From contig CAMRHE010000035.1 of NCBI GenBank assembly GCA_947044405.1, positions 8,405,501 to 8,469,500 of the forward strand: a DNA stretch of 64,000 nt. Direction: 5' to 3'. The position numbers were made by a program, and so were the translations under genes. The notes beneath the pieces are model-generated. The model was not told the DNA's origin. It ran no database searches and saw nothing but the letters and a program-made list of their open reading frames with translations. Positions 33,241 to 44,514 of the stretch are shown one piece after another. How positions within the stretch are numbered: the first letter of the stretch is position 1; every line of letters starts with the position of its first letter. The DNA comes from Leptodactylus fallax. Taxonomy: Eukaryota; Chordata; Amphibia; Anura; Leptodactylidae.

Positions 33241-33639
33241 CCTGTTCATATATCTGTCATTTTACTTTCCATTAAAAAAAAAAAAAATCTCTAAACTCAC
33301 CTTATTCCAACCCCTTGAGTGGAGCAGTCAGAGTCTCCTTCTACTAGTGCGGCACATGTGTGTAGTGACTCACACATGTCTATGATGTGATAGCAATATC
33401 TGACAGCCTCTCAGCCAATAGACAGTGGTAGATGGACCTTGCAGTGCCAATGTCATATATGGATTATAAAAGCTTGGACACTACTGATCAGCTTCAGTTG
33501 ACCTGCAAACAGATCTGTGATCCATCTCACTGCATCATAGTTAGACTATAGGCAGAACAGTTCAGAAAATTCAGAAATTACATCAATAGTTATAGGAGGA
33601 CATAGAGAATCAAGCAATTATATGATAAGATAAGATACC
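33241..33639. other. No gene seen
   Basis: Unassigned sequence up to a gagataagataagata tail that starts the next LINE fragment. Confidence 0.35.
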
Positions 33640-34342
33640 ATGAGATGAGATAAGATAAGATAATACTTTAATAGTCCAACCATGGGGAAATTCAGTGTGT
33701 TACAGCATCATAGATAATACAAATAGAATATATACAAAAGCTCCAAGGTAGAGGCATCACACTGACAGTAGGTACAGATAAAAAGGTACAGGTAAAAAAG
33801 TAGTAGAAGGGATACCACAACTTAAAGATCTTTCAGTTCTCTGTAAGGAGTGATCTCCACTTAGGTCGGTGTTGGTTGTACAGCCTAACCACAGCAGGGA
33901 GGAAAGACTTCCGATAGTGCTCCTTCTCACACTTAGGGTGAAGTAGTCAGTCACTGACAGTACTGCCCAGCACTATCATGGTCTCATGCATCGGATGGGA
34001 CTTCTTCTCCCGCATGGAGCTCACCATGGACAGTTTCCTTCTGTCACCCACCACCTGCACTGGGTCCAGGGGGCTCCCCAGGACAGAGCTGGCCCTTCTA
34101 ATCAGTTTGTCGAATCTATTCCTATCCCTGGTCAATATGCTACTCCTCCAACAGGCCACTCTGAAGAAGATGGCTGATGGCACTGCAGAATTGAAAAAGG
34201 CCCTAAGAAGTACCCCCCTGGGCTCCAAAGGCTCTCAGCCTCCTAAGCAGACAGAGCCTGCTGTGGCCCTTTCTGTACAGTGCATCCAAGTGATCTGTTG
34301 ACTATCTCAATGCCCGTCCCCTGGATGTCCACTGGTTTACAC
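33640..34342 (-). mobile_element. Rex1-type LINE, 3' fragment
   Basis: On the minus strand the fragment runs from near the end of the reverse-transcriptase domain to the 3' tail, which is an (ATCTT)n-like repeat (33640-33662). The same region of a second copy occurs on the plus strand at 38520-39275, which fixes the identity. The two tails differ: TATC-rich here, ATT there. Confidence 0.85.
33810..34330 (-). pseudogene. Rex1-type reverse transcriptase, C-terminal part
   Basis: Blocks recognisable in two frames: KGHSR..LLRRLRAFG at the 5' side, then FFRVACWRSSILTRDRNRFDK (34170-34110), VLGSPLDPVQVVGDRR and the C-terminal end with NQHRPK. Several indels; no catalytic motif is left in the fragment. 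Confidence 0.8.
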
Positions 34343-35441
34343 AGACAGATTAGTGCTAGAATTCAATAGACATAGACAGGACAGGTTCATACTTTATTTT
34401 TTTAACTGAAAACAATTCTGTTAGTGAAAAAAGTTTTATTAAAGGGATATTCCCATTTCAAGGATCCAATCTATTGCTTTAGCAATGCTGCTTTGTTTGC
34501 CTGCTATGTGAAATTATTCCTCCCATTGTTTACACAATATTTCCATGGAGAATGGCCTATGTGATTAGTAGGACGGATGACATAAGTCACTGCTTTCTGG
34601 AGGAGCTGAGTTCAACCCAAAATGAATCAGGGACCTGAGCCATCCGAAATAAAACAAATCTTGTAAGGTTCACCCTTCTTTACTTGGCACCTTGCAATTT
34701 TCTCACTTACGCATTAATACAGAAAAGGAACATATCAACTGTTTCTAGCCATTTCTAACTGCTCTTATGAATACATTTATTTTATAAAGCAAACTGCAGC
34801 CCCATTCCATAGAGAGTTCAGTTCTTTTCATCTTTATTATGTGGAAAACTTGCTTTTCATTTTTCATTTTACTTTAAGTGGTAGTAAATATTACATCAGA
34901 ATTGGACAGTAGACCTCTTTGCTGTTCTTGGCAAAATACTTCACTTTTGCTATTCAGCCAGATTACTATGACCTTTTTTATATATTCAGTGTAGCAAAGA
35001 CATTAAAATGCATTTTTAGAAAGTAATAGTAATGCTACCTCACAGTAATACATAGTTTCATCTAATCAATAGATGTATAGGCAGAGTAAGACATTTTCTG
35101 TCTTAGCCTCAATTCTACTTCAAGTTACAGGTTATCAGATAATGCAATTAGAAGGCATTGTGATGGAACAAAATAAAAGACAAGAGATTACTTGACATTT
35201 TATTGTCATTAAAACAAGATCATAAACAGGTAAGAAGAAATATTAAAAACTGTATGCAGGTACTGTAATGTATCTAATGGTACCATTTAATATTCCATAT
35301 GAAGCACTGGGAAGCTGGAAAAAAAATTCCAAATGGGACGGAATAAGGAAAATACTGCAATTATACCATTTTCTTGTAGATTTTGTTCACTGTGGTAAAA
35401 ATGACATATTACCTATTTTCTGCAGCTCAGTGCAACTAAGG
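34343..35441. other. No gene seen
   Basis: Ordinary AT-rich sequence without a recognisable element. Confidence 0.4.
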
Positions 35442-35671
35442 GTAAGTTTACATTAGTGTTTACTGCATCTGTCCTTCAGTTCCATCATACTGTAAGAACA
35501 GAGCAGACTAAAAAACAGATTTGTCTGATGACAGACAAATCCCAGGTGACCCCATTGATTATAATGGGGTCTGACAGGTATGTGCTCTCTCATTTTGCCA
35601 GATGAAAAATTCCTGCATGATTTTAGACAAACTCTGTGACAGAGGTTCCTAATGGATGTGAACATATCCTT
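35442..35671. repeat. Foldback MITE-like repeat
   Basis: Ends aagggtaagtttacattag and, inverted, aaggatatgttcacatcc. This fits the foldback MITEs with a gtgaacatacccta end that are common in frog DNA. Flanking duplication not clear. Open frames inside are not genes. Confidence 0.65.
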
Positions 35672-36205
35672 GTCAAAGCCAATTCAGATTTTGTGTTTTT
35701 CAGATCTTTCTGTAACATTTTTGCAACAACGTAAACCAGCATACCCAAAATTATGCACACATTTTCTTTTATTATAGGTGGAGCCACTTTTGAACTAACA
35801 TTGATAGTATTTATCATTTTTTTTACTTAAGAATATTACTTAACAAAATAAGAGAATAATTTGGTATCAGATAATAGTTCAATGCGAATTCACCAACTCA
35901 CTGATAAAGCTCTATGCAGCCTGTACTGTAATAGAAGTGGCGGTAATTTGCAATACATTATTATTGTAATGCATTGCATTAGTGATGAGACCCCTGGGGT
36001 TCAAGGTTAGTTCAAGGTTAGTTGACCAACAGAATATGCTGTTGGTCATCTCTAAGGACAAGAGGGTTGTCCTTGTACTGACCACAATTCATGGTACCGG
36101 CCATGTTTTTCACAGCCAAGTCAACTTCAGTGTGGCATCCTTTTTTTCATTCATTGAGAGATTTGAGTCCATTAAAAAGGAGCAATGTTTCAGATTCGTC
36201 AAAAA
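35672..36205. other. No gene seen
   Basis: Unassigned. A short direct repeat (tcaaggttagttcaaggttagt) at 36001-36022. Confidence 0.35.
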
Positions 36206-37080
36206 GTAAAGCATGTTTGACTTTTTCACAGATTACAAAAAAACATATCACAGAAAAAAAGGCCACACCTACCCCATAACAGATGAAACATGGCTGTGCA
36301 GGATGCAGGTAGGACTTGCTGCATATGCTAGAAAGAGCACAGGTGCAAAGTGCTAATAATGCACCCATTCACACACCTACAATCCATGAGGGTGGAAGAA
36401 GTCACTTTTCAAATTCACAAAGATAAATCTTATTCAAGGTGCTAGTCGCATGATAATGTGAGGCGCACAGGGCCAAAGAACAGTCTATTGGTCACACCCA
36501 TAATATTAGATCATACGGGCTGTCCAGCACCACCATACATATACTCCACTAGTACCAGCACCCTGCAAACATAGCCAGGCCTGGTTGCTTTAATCAAAAA
36601 AGGACAAATAACCATGAGTTATTAGTCAATATTTTGGTCTAAACATGCGGGCTTGCAAATTATCGTCAAGGTTGCCCATTCCATTGCGAGTCCCTAACTA
36701 AAAAATCCAAAACGTATTATTAAAAAATATAATATGCAAAAAATATATCACAGAAAAAATGCCACACTTACCCAATGCCAGATGAAATATTGCTCTGTGC
36801 AGGATGCAAACAGGCCCTTGCAGTATATGATAAAAAAGCCCAGGTCCACAATTCTGATATAGCACCAACCCATACACCTACAATCCAAGAGGAGGGTGAA
36901 TACCAGCATTTCAGTTTCAAAGTTTCTTGAATAATTGCAATAACAGAAAACGTAAACAGTAGACATAATATAGGTACAAGTAGATAAAGGGATGCCAATG
37001 CATATCAAATATATTGTTAAACATCCAAAATCAGCAAAAACATGACATAGGAGGTAACAAGGGGATATTAAAAACTCAAA
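36206..37080. repeat. Repeat family R, left block (two related copies)
   Basis: 36230-36400 and 36735-36900 are related direct copies (catatcacagaaaaaa... ggccacac). The segment 36430-36600 (gcatgataatgtgaggcgca, gggctgtccagcacc) recurs at 41540-41660, and the first block recurs inverted near 42222-42290. These pieces flank the L1-type element at 37330-41060 on both sides, so the L1 probably lies inside copies of this family. Confidence 0.65.
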
Positions 37081-37329
37081 AACCAACCTGAACTGTGAGG
37101 AACGCCCCCCAGTACAAGTCTATGGATGAGTACAGTCAGGGGGGCGTTCCTCACAGACCAGCTAGACTGTCAGAAACTCCCTTCTGACGGTGAACCGTGA
37201 AACTACGACCCCCCGATATCTCCAGCCCTGGGACATATACCAGGAAAGACGGCAGTGCGCTGAATTCAGCGCGCTGTCGGCTTTCTAGCGGTATGTAAAA
37301 CAGCATATACATGAGGACGTGAAAGGTCC

Positions 37330-38073
37330 TCTTTAAGGTTGAGAAGGAATTTGGGGACCAGAAATGGGAAAGACTGCCCAAAAAGCCGTTGTGTTATTCT
37401 ATGGACAGCCAGCCAAAAGCGTCATGCATGTGGGCAGGACCACCACATGTGGAGGGTGGTGCCTAAGGCATTACAACCCCTAAAACAGAAGGGTGAGACT
37501 GTGGGGAAAAAAGTTATGGAGTCGGTGGGGGACCAGATATGTCCTATAAAGGACTTTTAAAGAGGACTCCATAAGGGTGACTTGCCAACTGCCTTTGCTA
37601 ATAGACATACAGCAGTCAACCCACTGTACAGCTATATAATATTTATAAAGATGAGGGACTGACAATCCACCTAACCTCTTATGGAAATATATCACATATC
37701 AGTGTATACATGGCCATTTTCTAAGCCCAAATAAATTTAAAGATCTCTTTCTGTAGGGTAGCCAGGGAAGCTGAGGAGACTGGAGTCAAGAGTGTATGGA
37801 AAAAGTAGAGGATGCTGGGTAGGGTAACCATTTTAACTGAATGGACAAGTCCTATCCAGGAAAGAGCTGATGATAGTTAACAGCATATCATCAACGAATA
37901 GGTTAGATTTATATTCACGATCTTCAATCTGCACACCCTGAATATCAGAGTGAGAGTGGATAGCGATCACCAGTGGCTCTATAGCATGGGCAAATAGTGC
38001 AGGGGATAGGGGGCAACCCTGGTAAGTGCCGTCACATATGTGAATGGGCTTTGAGGAATCAGCAGGGAGTTTT
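37330..38073 (-). pseudogene. L1-type ORF2, reverse-transcriptase core and C-terminus
   Basis: Reading leftwards: GTYQGCPLSPALFAHAIEPL (38020-37960), FVDDMLLT (37893-37870), where the catalytic motif usually reads FADD, then LGGLSVPHLYKYYIA (37672-37628) and a C-terminal zinc-finger-like stretch (CLRHHPPHVVVLP). Several frame changes and stops. This segment was separated from its upstream half by the Rex1 insertion. Confidence 0.75.
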
Positions 38074-39053
38074 AAATTTCTCCAGTGCTTTTAACACCAT
38101 ACAGCCCAGGTTACTGAGAGACAAGCTGGGCCTTGCTGGAGTGGACCACCACCTCTCCAACTGGATCCTAGACTACCTCACAAATCGACCTCAATACGTG
38201 AGAGCCCAAGACTGTGTGTCAGGTACCGTGATCTGTAATACGGGGGCACCTCAGGGTACGGTTCTCGCCCCTTTACTCTTCACACTGTACACTGCTGATT
38301 TTAGGTGCAACTCATCTAGCTGCTACCTACAGAAGTATTCTGACGACTCTGCAATAGTAGGCCTCATCACAGACGATGATGACAGGGAGTACAGAGAACT
38401 GAACCGTTTTTTGTGGACTGGTGCCACCAGAACCACCTGAAGATTAACGCAGGGAAGACCAAGGAGATGGTGGTGGACTTCCGTAAAGGCAGATGCCCTC
38501 CAAAACCAGTGGACATCCTGGGGACGGGCATCGAGATTGTGAACACCTATAAGTACCTGGGTTTGCTCCTTAATAATAAGCTGGACTGGGCAGATCACAT
38601 GGAGGTCCTGTACAGGAAGGGCCACAGCAGGCTCTACCTGCTTAGGAGGCTGAGAGCCTTTGGAATCCGAGGGCACTTCTTAGGACTTTCATCAACTCTG
38701 TAGTGGCATCAGCCATCTTCTTTGGAGTGGCCTGCTGGGGGAGCAGTATATCAACCAGGGACAGAAATAAACTTGACAAGCTGATTAGAAAGGCCAGCTC
38801 TGTCCTGGGGAGCCCACTGGACCCAGTGCAGGTGGTGGGTGACAGAAGGATACTGTCCGTGGTGAGCTCCATGCAGAAGAAGAAGTCCCATCCCATGCAT
38901 GAGACCATGATAGCGCTGGGCAGTACTGTCAGTGACCGACTGCTCCACCCTAGGTGTGAGAAGGAGCGCTATCGGAAGTCTTTCCTCCCCACCGCGGTTA
39001 GGCTGTACAACCAACACCGACCTAAGCGGAGGTCATTACACACAGAGAACTGA
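38074..39053 (+). pseudogene. Rex1-type reverse transcriptase, three frames
   Basis: Reverse-transcriptase blocks in order: NTIQPRLLRDKLG, GAPQGTVLAPLLFTLYT, catalytic YSDDSAIVG (38333-38359), then after a frame change near 38410 HLKINAGKTKEMVVDFR, YKYLGLLLNNKLDW, and after another near 38700 ACWGSSISTRDRNKLDK and the C-terminal FLPTAVRLYNQHRP. Two one-base frame changes and few other lesions suggest a moderately young copy. Confidence 0.88.
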
Positions 39054-39237
39054 AATATCTTTCTGCCTGTTAAATCCCCCCCCCCTCCTCTGCTACTTCC
39101 TAGCTGTCTGTCTGCTATCAATGTAATGCCTCTCACCTTGGAACATTCCTGTACATGTTGTATTTGTATTTGTATCTGCTTATCTTATCTTTGCTGCTGT
39201 AACACACTGAATTTCCCCATTGTGGGACTATTAAAGG

Positions 39238-39275
<38 letters not shown>
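38074..39275 (+). mobile_element. Rex1-type LINE, 5'-truncated, inserted in L1
   Basis: Starts inside the reverse-transcriptase domain (FSSAFNTIQP) and ends with an (ATT)n tail at 39238-39275. 5' truncation and a simple-repeat tail are normal for target-primed insertion. It is opposite in orientation to the L1 around it. Confidence 0.9.
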
Positions 39276-39276
<1 letters not shown>

Positions 39277-39284
39277 AGGGTTAC

Positions 39285-41009
39285 AACGTGACTGGTGATG
39301 CCCATAGACTTTAAAACATGGGCAAGGTAGGTCCAGGATAGATTATCAAAGTCCTTCGCAATGTCCAGGATCAGAAGGGAGACAGGCTTGTGGTGGCAAT
39401 TTGCCCAATGGAACAATATTACAGAGTTTTCGCACATTATCAGAGGCCTGTCTGCCTGGATAAAGGTCACTTGGTGAGAGTGTTTGAGGCATGGCAGAAG
39501 TCTATTTAAAAGTGTAGCGAGGATAGAGGAGAACAACTTTATATCTAAATTTAGGAGTGAGATTGTTCTATAATTAGTGTGCCCATTACGGTTATCTCCA
39601 AACCCGCTAAGCATGTCTTGGGGGAACTTCCCGCCCTGGAGGATATGGTTAAACATTAGAAGGAGGTGTGGGGAAAGGATCCCCTTAAATTTCTTATAAT
39701 ATAGAGAGGAAAAGCCATCGGGTCCAGAGGCTTTCCCATTTTAAGGGTATTGATGGCAGTATCCAGTTCCGCCTTAGTTATGGAGTCATTCAGGGCAGAC
39801 ACCTGAGAAGAGAAAATGGAAGGGAGGCTAAGGGAGTGGAGAAACGAAGCAATCTCTGGTGGTCGAGCCGTAATAGGGGCAGAGTAAAGTTTTTTGTAAA
39901 ATTGGTGGAATTGAGTATATATGGAGTTAGAATTAGAAGTCAGAGTACCGTCTGGCTCTCGTATCTGGAAGAAAGCATTCTGCCTCTGACAGGCCCTCAG
40001 TTTAGAGTCCAACAGCTTATCAGGTTAGCATATCTATAGAAATGTGCCTGGGTCCAGAGCACAGCCTCTTTAGTCCACTGCGTCAAAATAGTGTCAAGCT
40101 GCAATTTAACATCTCTAATGCATTCTGTTAGGTATTGAACCTTAGTTCTCTCTCGTTTCAGTCGAGAGGCTTCCGTTATAAGGGAACTCCTGACCGTGGC
40201 CTTATGGACCGCCCAGTTAATAGCTGGGTTAGTGTCCGAGATAGTGTTATGAGTAAAGAAGCTAGTAAGGGTATCCACAGTCCTCCTCTGAATGTCAGGG
40301 TCAGTCAGAAGGAACTTGTTCAGTTGCCAGCTAGAGCGTGAGGTAGAGGGTGGTTTAAAGGCGATGTCAATCATAACCAGGTCGTGGTCTGACCAGACAC
40401 AAGGGACATGGCGGGCATAGGTGAGGTCCGGGAATAAGGAGGTAGAGAGGTAGATCCTTTCAATCCTAGTGTAGTGTATACCCATTAAAATCACACCAGG
40501 CATCTGCAATATTCAGGGCCTGCAAAGCAGAACATATTTCTCTCTTGGCCTTGGAGGAAAGTTTATCTGTGAAAGGGAAAGATTGGTCAAAGACAGCATT
40601 GGCAGTAAAATTAAAGCCTCCACACCAGATCAATGTAGAAAAGTCTTAAGAGATTTATAGCTTATAAAAGAAGGCTATAAGGGAATCTGTAGGAATTAAC
40701 AAGGCATAAGTGGTGGCCGTAGAGTTTGGAGTGGAGAACAATATAGCCGCCCTGGGGTTCAGCTATCACATCATCAACCTGTAGGAGAACAGAGGCCCTA
40801 AGAAAAATTGTCACACCCGCACTCTTATATTGGTTCTGGGCATAGCCTATAAGGGTGTAATGGGAGTATTTGGGATATGAGGTGGGGATGAAGTGGGATT
40901 CTTGAATACACAAAATATCAGGTTTCAGTTTTTCATATTGAAGAAATGCCTTTTGACGTTTCTGCAGGGAGTTAATTGCCCGTACATTATGTGAGATGAT
41001 ATTACACAT
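39285..41009 (-). pseudogene. L1-type ORF2, endonuclease to early reverse transcriptase
   Basis: Start MCNIISHNVRAINSLQKR (41009). Endonuclease blocks: ILCIQESHF, then after a gap ARHVPCVWSDHDLVMIDI (about 40420-40370). The middle of the endonuclease, including the GDFN block, is scrambled at 40510-40660. The linker follows and then reverse-transcriptase beginnings: YRTISLLNLDIKLFSSILA (39577-39520), HSHQVTFIQADRP and DIAKDFDNLSW (39366-39330). Breaks near 40510, 40000 and 39656. Confidence 0.8.
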
Positions 41010-41060
41010 AGTTAAGGTGAAAGATAAAGCTAAACAATACACCTGTAGAAGGGACTGCAC

Positions 41061-41460
41061 AGGTTAAGCAGTAAGAGGTGATATCAGATGGAATCCAAGG
41101 ACACTTACAGATACAGTAAACATAAGAATATCGCTGCAAGGAAAAAGGAACGTTAACATAAGGATAGCAATACACTTAGAGTAAGGGTGCACACTCTGGG
41201 ATGAGGTGCAGTGGCGCCTAAGGTGCGGAAGGGACATGGGAACTGCCATCATGGTCAACCCCCATGAGAACCACCGAAGCAGAAAGATGGCAGTTTGCAA
41301 CACACACCGGAACCTGCAGGATCCAGCAGCAGCGGTATGGCAGTTGTGGAGCTCTCAAACTGCACCCAGGAGGACCAGGGCAGACCGGAGGCACAGTGAT
41401 GATGGGACTGTGAGGGGAACGGGTCAGAAGTCCCCTAAAATCAAGGAATAGACGTAGGGT
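41061..41460. other. Upstream part of the L1-type element or flank
   Basis: Immediately upstream of the ORF2 start on the minus strand. It may include the ORF1-ORF2 junction of the LINE, but I recognise no ORF1 sequence. Confidence 0.3.
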
Positions 41461-41800
41461 GCCGTCCGGCCAGTATCAGCGTTAGGCCATGCCCCCCAAT
41501 GCCATCTCACATGCACAAAGATAAAACTCACACAATGCACTAGTCACATGATAATGTGAGGCACACAGCGCCAAAGCAGAGCATGTTGGTCACGCTTCAC
41601 ACTATTAGATCAGGCGGGCTGTCCAGCACCTCCATACGTGCACCCCACCAGTACCAGCACCAGTACCTGGCTGTTCTTTGGCGCTGTGCGGCTCACATTG
41701 TCATGTGACTAGTGCCTTCTATGAGTTTTATTTGTATGCATGTAAAATGCTGGCATCCACCCCCCTATAATTGTAAGCGTGTGAGTTGGTGCTTTATTAG
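41461..41800. repeat. Repeat family R, right block, foldback
   Basis: actagtcacatgataatgtg (41549) and its inverse cacattgtcatgtgactagt (41693) form the arms of a palindrome. The left arm is also a direct relative of 36430-36600. Confidence 0.7.
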
Positions 41801-42330
41801 CATTTTCCACCTATGTTTTTTCCATCATATACTGTATGGAGTTTTTTGCGGGCTGATTTTGAGGAGGAGTCAGTAGCAGTTTTTCCCACTAGCTGAAAAA
41901 GCGACATGGCCTATCTTCAGATGGATGAAAAACCCATTGAAATCAATGGAAGGTGGAAAAAACACAATGCTTTTTTGACATGGTTTTTGATGCATTTTTT
42001 TACGCGGTTTTTGCAAAAATCGCCTCAAAAAATGCAAGCGTTTTTTCAAAGGGAAGTTTGTAGGACCATATAGTGTACTGGAGCAAAAAACCGTGGCAAA
42101 AAATGTGACGAAAAACGCATCATGTAAAAAAACACGTCAAAAAAATTTTCCTAATTCCTGAAGCAGATTTTTTCAGTCTGCAAAAAAACTCTGTGTGAAC
42201 ATACCCTAATAGGACCTGTCTAAACCCTCTCAGAGCCATGTTTCATATGGTATTGGGTAATTGTGGCTTTTTTTTCTGTATATGAATATGTTCTGAATAT
42301 GATCATGAGCAGCACTCAGCCATGAACCTT
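41800..42330. repeat. Foldback-type repeat rich in aaaaacgc / gcgttttt
   Basis: Contains many short inverted blocks (gcggtttttgcaaaaatcgc, ggcaaaaaatg) and ends ctgtgtgaacataccctaat near 42209, a pattern typical of frog MITEs. The last part (42222-42290) is the inverse of 36230-36290. Confidence 0.6.
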
Positions 42331-42950
42331 GGTAGTGTGAATAGAGCCTTAGTTAATAAAGGTCCTACATATAGTATCTGCTCACATGAGTTATTTCACA
42401 ACATGGAAAATAGTTGTGGTAGTTTCAAAAATACTTTTTTCGAAAAGGAAAACAGTGGAATAAATTGTCTGTAATGGAGGTATTCAAATGATGACCAACT
42501 ATGATATAATTCATAAATACCAGTACTTTTACCTTAATAACTCAATAATTATATTGCATTAATCTAGCATATACATATTGTACTAATATAAATAGTTAAG
42601 GTACTTTCTCATAGAGAAATTCGGAGCTGATTTTGAGGTGGATTCCGTCTCAAAAACAGCTCCAAATCTGTCCTGAATCTGTCGCGATGGACACTTCTTT
42701 TTTCAGGGCACTGAAAGCAGAAGTGTTCAGCTTGATCATGCCAAGGATTCCGCTGCTGATTCAGGCAGGTTGACTCCCTTTAAAAGACCCCTTGAGACAA
42801 TAATCAGAAATGGTTTTTTACTTCTGTTGGACAACTAGCAACTTGTTGCTTGGAGCATTGAATCCCAGTTCAGGGGTTGAGTTCTCTACTTGGGGAACCT
42901 TCACCACATTTATTTTAATCTCTCTGTGGTGACTGCGCATAACCCTTATG
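42331..42950. other. No gene; partial MITE at 42598
   Basis: 42598-42790 (aaggtactttctcatagaga, gctgattttgaggtgg) looks like a MITE end. The rest is unassigned. 42900-42950 is the flank into which hAT-like element K2 inserted. Confidence 0.4.
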
Positions 42951-43446
42951 TGTTAGAGCACAGGTGTCCGGCCCGCTGCCTTCTGTTATTCGGCCCGGCA
43001 CTTATCTGGCCCGCAGGGGGGTGGCCTTTTTCATTGTCTATTTAATGTAAACCAGCCAAGGACAGGCCGCTTAAAAAAAAACAAAAAACAAAGCTACGCG
43101 ATACCTGTCCTGGGCTGGTTTACAAGACCTCTGCATGTCAGCGCAGGAGGCGATACAATGACGTCATCGCGCCTCCTACGCTGACACGCAGACGTCGCGG
43201 ACAAGAAGAGGAGGAGGCGGCGGCTGCATCAAGGCATCGGAGGTAGGTGAGGATAATTTTTTTTATATATATAAATAGGCCGTTGCCTGCTGGAGTATCC
43301 CCGGCACGTAACGGCCTATTTACTTATCGATCCCCGCTGCTGGTCGTGGCCGCCCCCGCTTCCCCTTCTGCTATGGGACGCAGAAGCGGCTGTGTGCAGG
43401 AACGGGGATGGTAAGTGAGGCCGCGGCCGGCGAACCCCATCAAATA

Positions 43447-43785
43447 CTACTATTATTACACTCTGGGGTCTTTTCAGACCCCGGAGTATAATAATCGGAG
43501 ACCCAGGGGAAGTGATAAACATAAAAACCAAAGTTACTCACCTCTCCGGCGATCCGATGTTGCTCCCAGCCGGCTTCGGCCTTCTTTGGTGACGTCCCAG
43601 GCGTCATGTGAGCCAGGCCGACGTCATTATTTCACGACGCCGGTCTGTGCGACATTGAAGAAAGCCGAACACAGGGAGCACACCGGGGCCCAGGTAAGTA
43701 ACACTGGTTTTTATGTTTGTCACCACCTGGGTCTCCAATCATTATACTCTGGGGTCTGAAAAGACCCCAGAGTATAATAATAGTT
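43447..43785. repeat. Foldback module inside K2
   Basis: Two outer hairpins (around 43460-43495 and 43738-43780, ctctggggtcttttcagacc type) and long inverted arms between them (gtgataaacataaaaacc and its inverse). Confidence 0.87.
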
Positions 43786-43789
43786 CATG

Positions 43790-44230
43790 GGTGGGGATCA
43801 CTATGGAACATAATACCATGTGCAGGGGCCACTATGAAGCATAATACCGTGTGCAGGGGCCACTATGGAGCATAATTCCGTTTGCAGGGGCCACTATGGA
43901 GCATAATACCGTTTGCAGGGGCCACTATGGAGCATAATACCAATGCAGGGGCCACTAAGGAGCATAATACCGATTCAGGGGCCACTATGGAGCATAATAA
44001 CGTGTGCAGGGGCCACTATTGAGCATAATACCGTGTGCAGTGGCCACTATGGAGCATAATACCGTGTGCAGGGGCAACTATTGAGCATAATACCGTGTGC
44101 AGGGGCAACTATTAAGCATAATACCGTGTGGGGCAACTATGGAGCATAATACCGTGTGCAGGGGCCGCTGTGGGGCGTAATACCATGTGCAGAGGCAACT
44201 ATAGAGCATAATACCGTTTGCAGGGGTAAA
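43790..44230. repeat. 30-bp minisatellite, locus 3
   Basis: About fourteen copies of a unit near cataataccgtgtgcagggg plus ccactatggag, with length variants. Confidence 0.93.
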
Positions 44231-44514
44231 CGGTATTTGTATAGTGCTTAATTTTTGATATATTCAGAAAAGGATGAGGATAGTATGTAACATGCTTTTT
44301 AGGTTTTAACAATACATTATGTTCTTCCTGGTTGCCCTCAAAGGGCTGATTGTAACAGTAGTAATGTACAAATGTAACTACTCCTTAATAGCTCGCTTAA
44401 CTGTTAAGGAGAAGTTACTTTTATACATGTGTAAAATAATCTTGGCCCTTCAAGGTACCCCGTGAGGCTGAAGTGGCCCCCGGAGAAAATGAGTTTGACA
44501 CCCCTGTGTTAGAG

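Larger units (their letters stand above)
37330..41060 (-). mobile_element. L1/Tx1-type LINE, interrupted by Rex1
   Basis: Minus-strand element: endonuclease at 41009-40370, linker and reverse-transcriptase start at 40370-39285, then a Rex1 insertion (38074-39275), then the rest of the reverse transcriptase at 38060-37700 and a C-terminal region to about 37330. The L1 protein reads across the insert: SHVVTL stops at 39285 and GTYQGCPLSPALF resumes at 38020. A few residues appear lost at the join. Confidence 0.82.
42959..44506. mobile_element. hAT-like non-autonomous element K2
   Basis: 1548 bp with a perfect 8-bp duplication tgttagag at 42951-42958 and 44507-44514. The right end, inverted, reads caggggtgtcaaactcattt, a very common vertebrate hAT-type end; the left end is cacaggtgtccggcccgctg. 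It has no transposase. From about 43040 to 44230 its interior matches K1 (25785-26880): the gtaaaccagcc block, the gacgtcat-containing palindrome, the foldback module and the 30-bp minisatellite. Confidence 0.9.

Noticed and set aside
43790..44230. Regular 30-bp repeats resembling a CRISPR array (also 20185-20430, 26527-26880)
   Set aside because: Units follow head to tail with no unique spacers, the genome is eukaryotic, and the arrays sit in or beside hAT-like elements.
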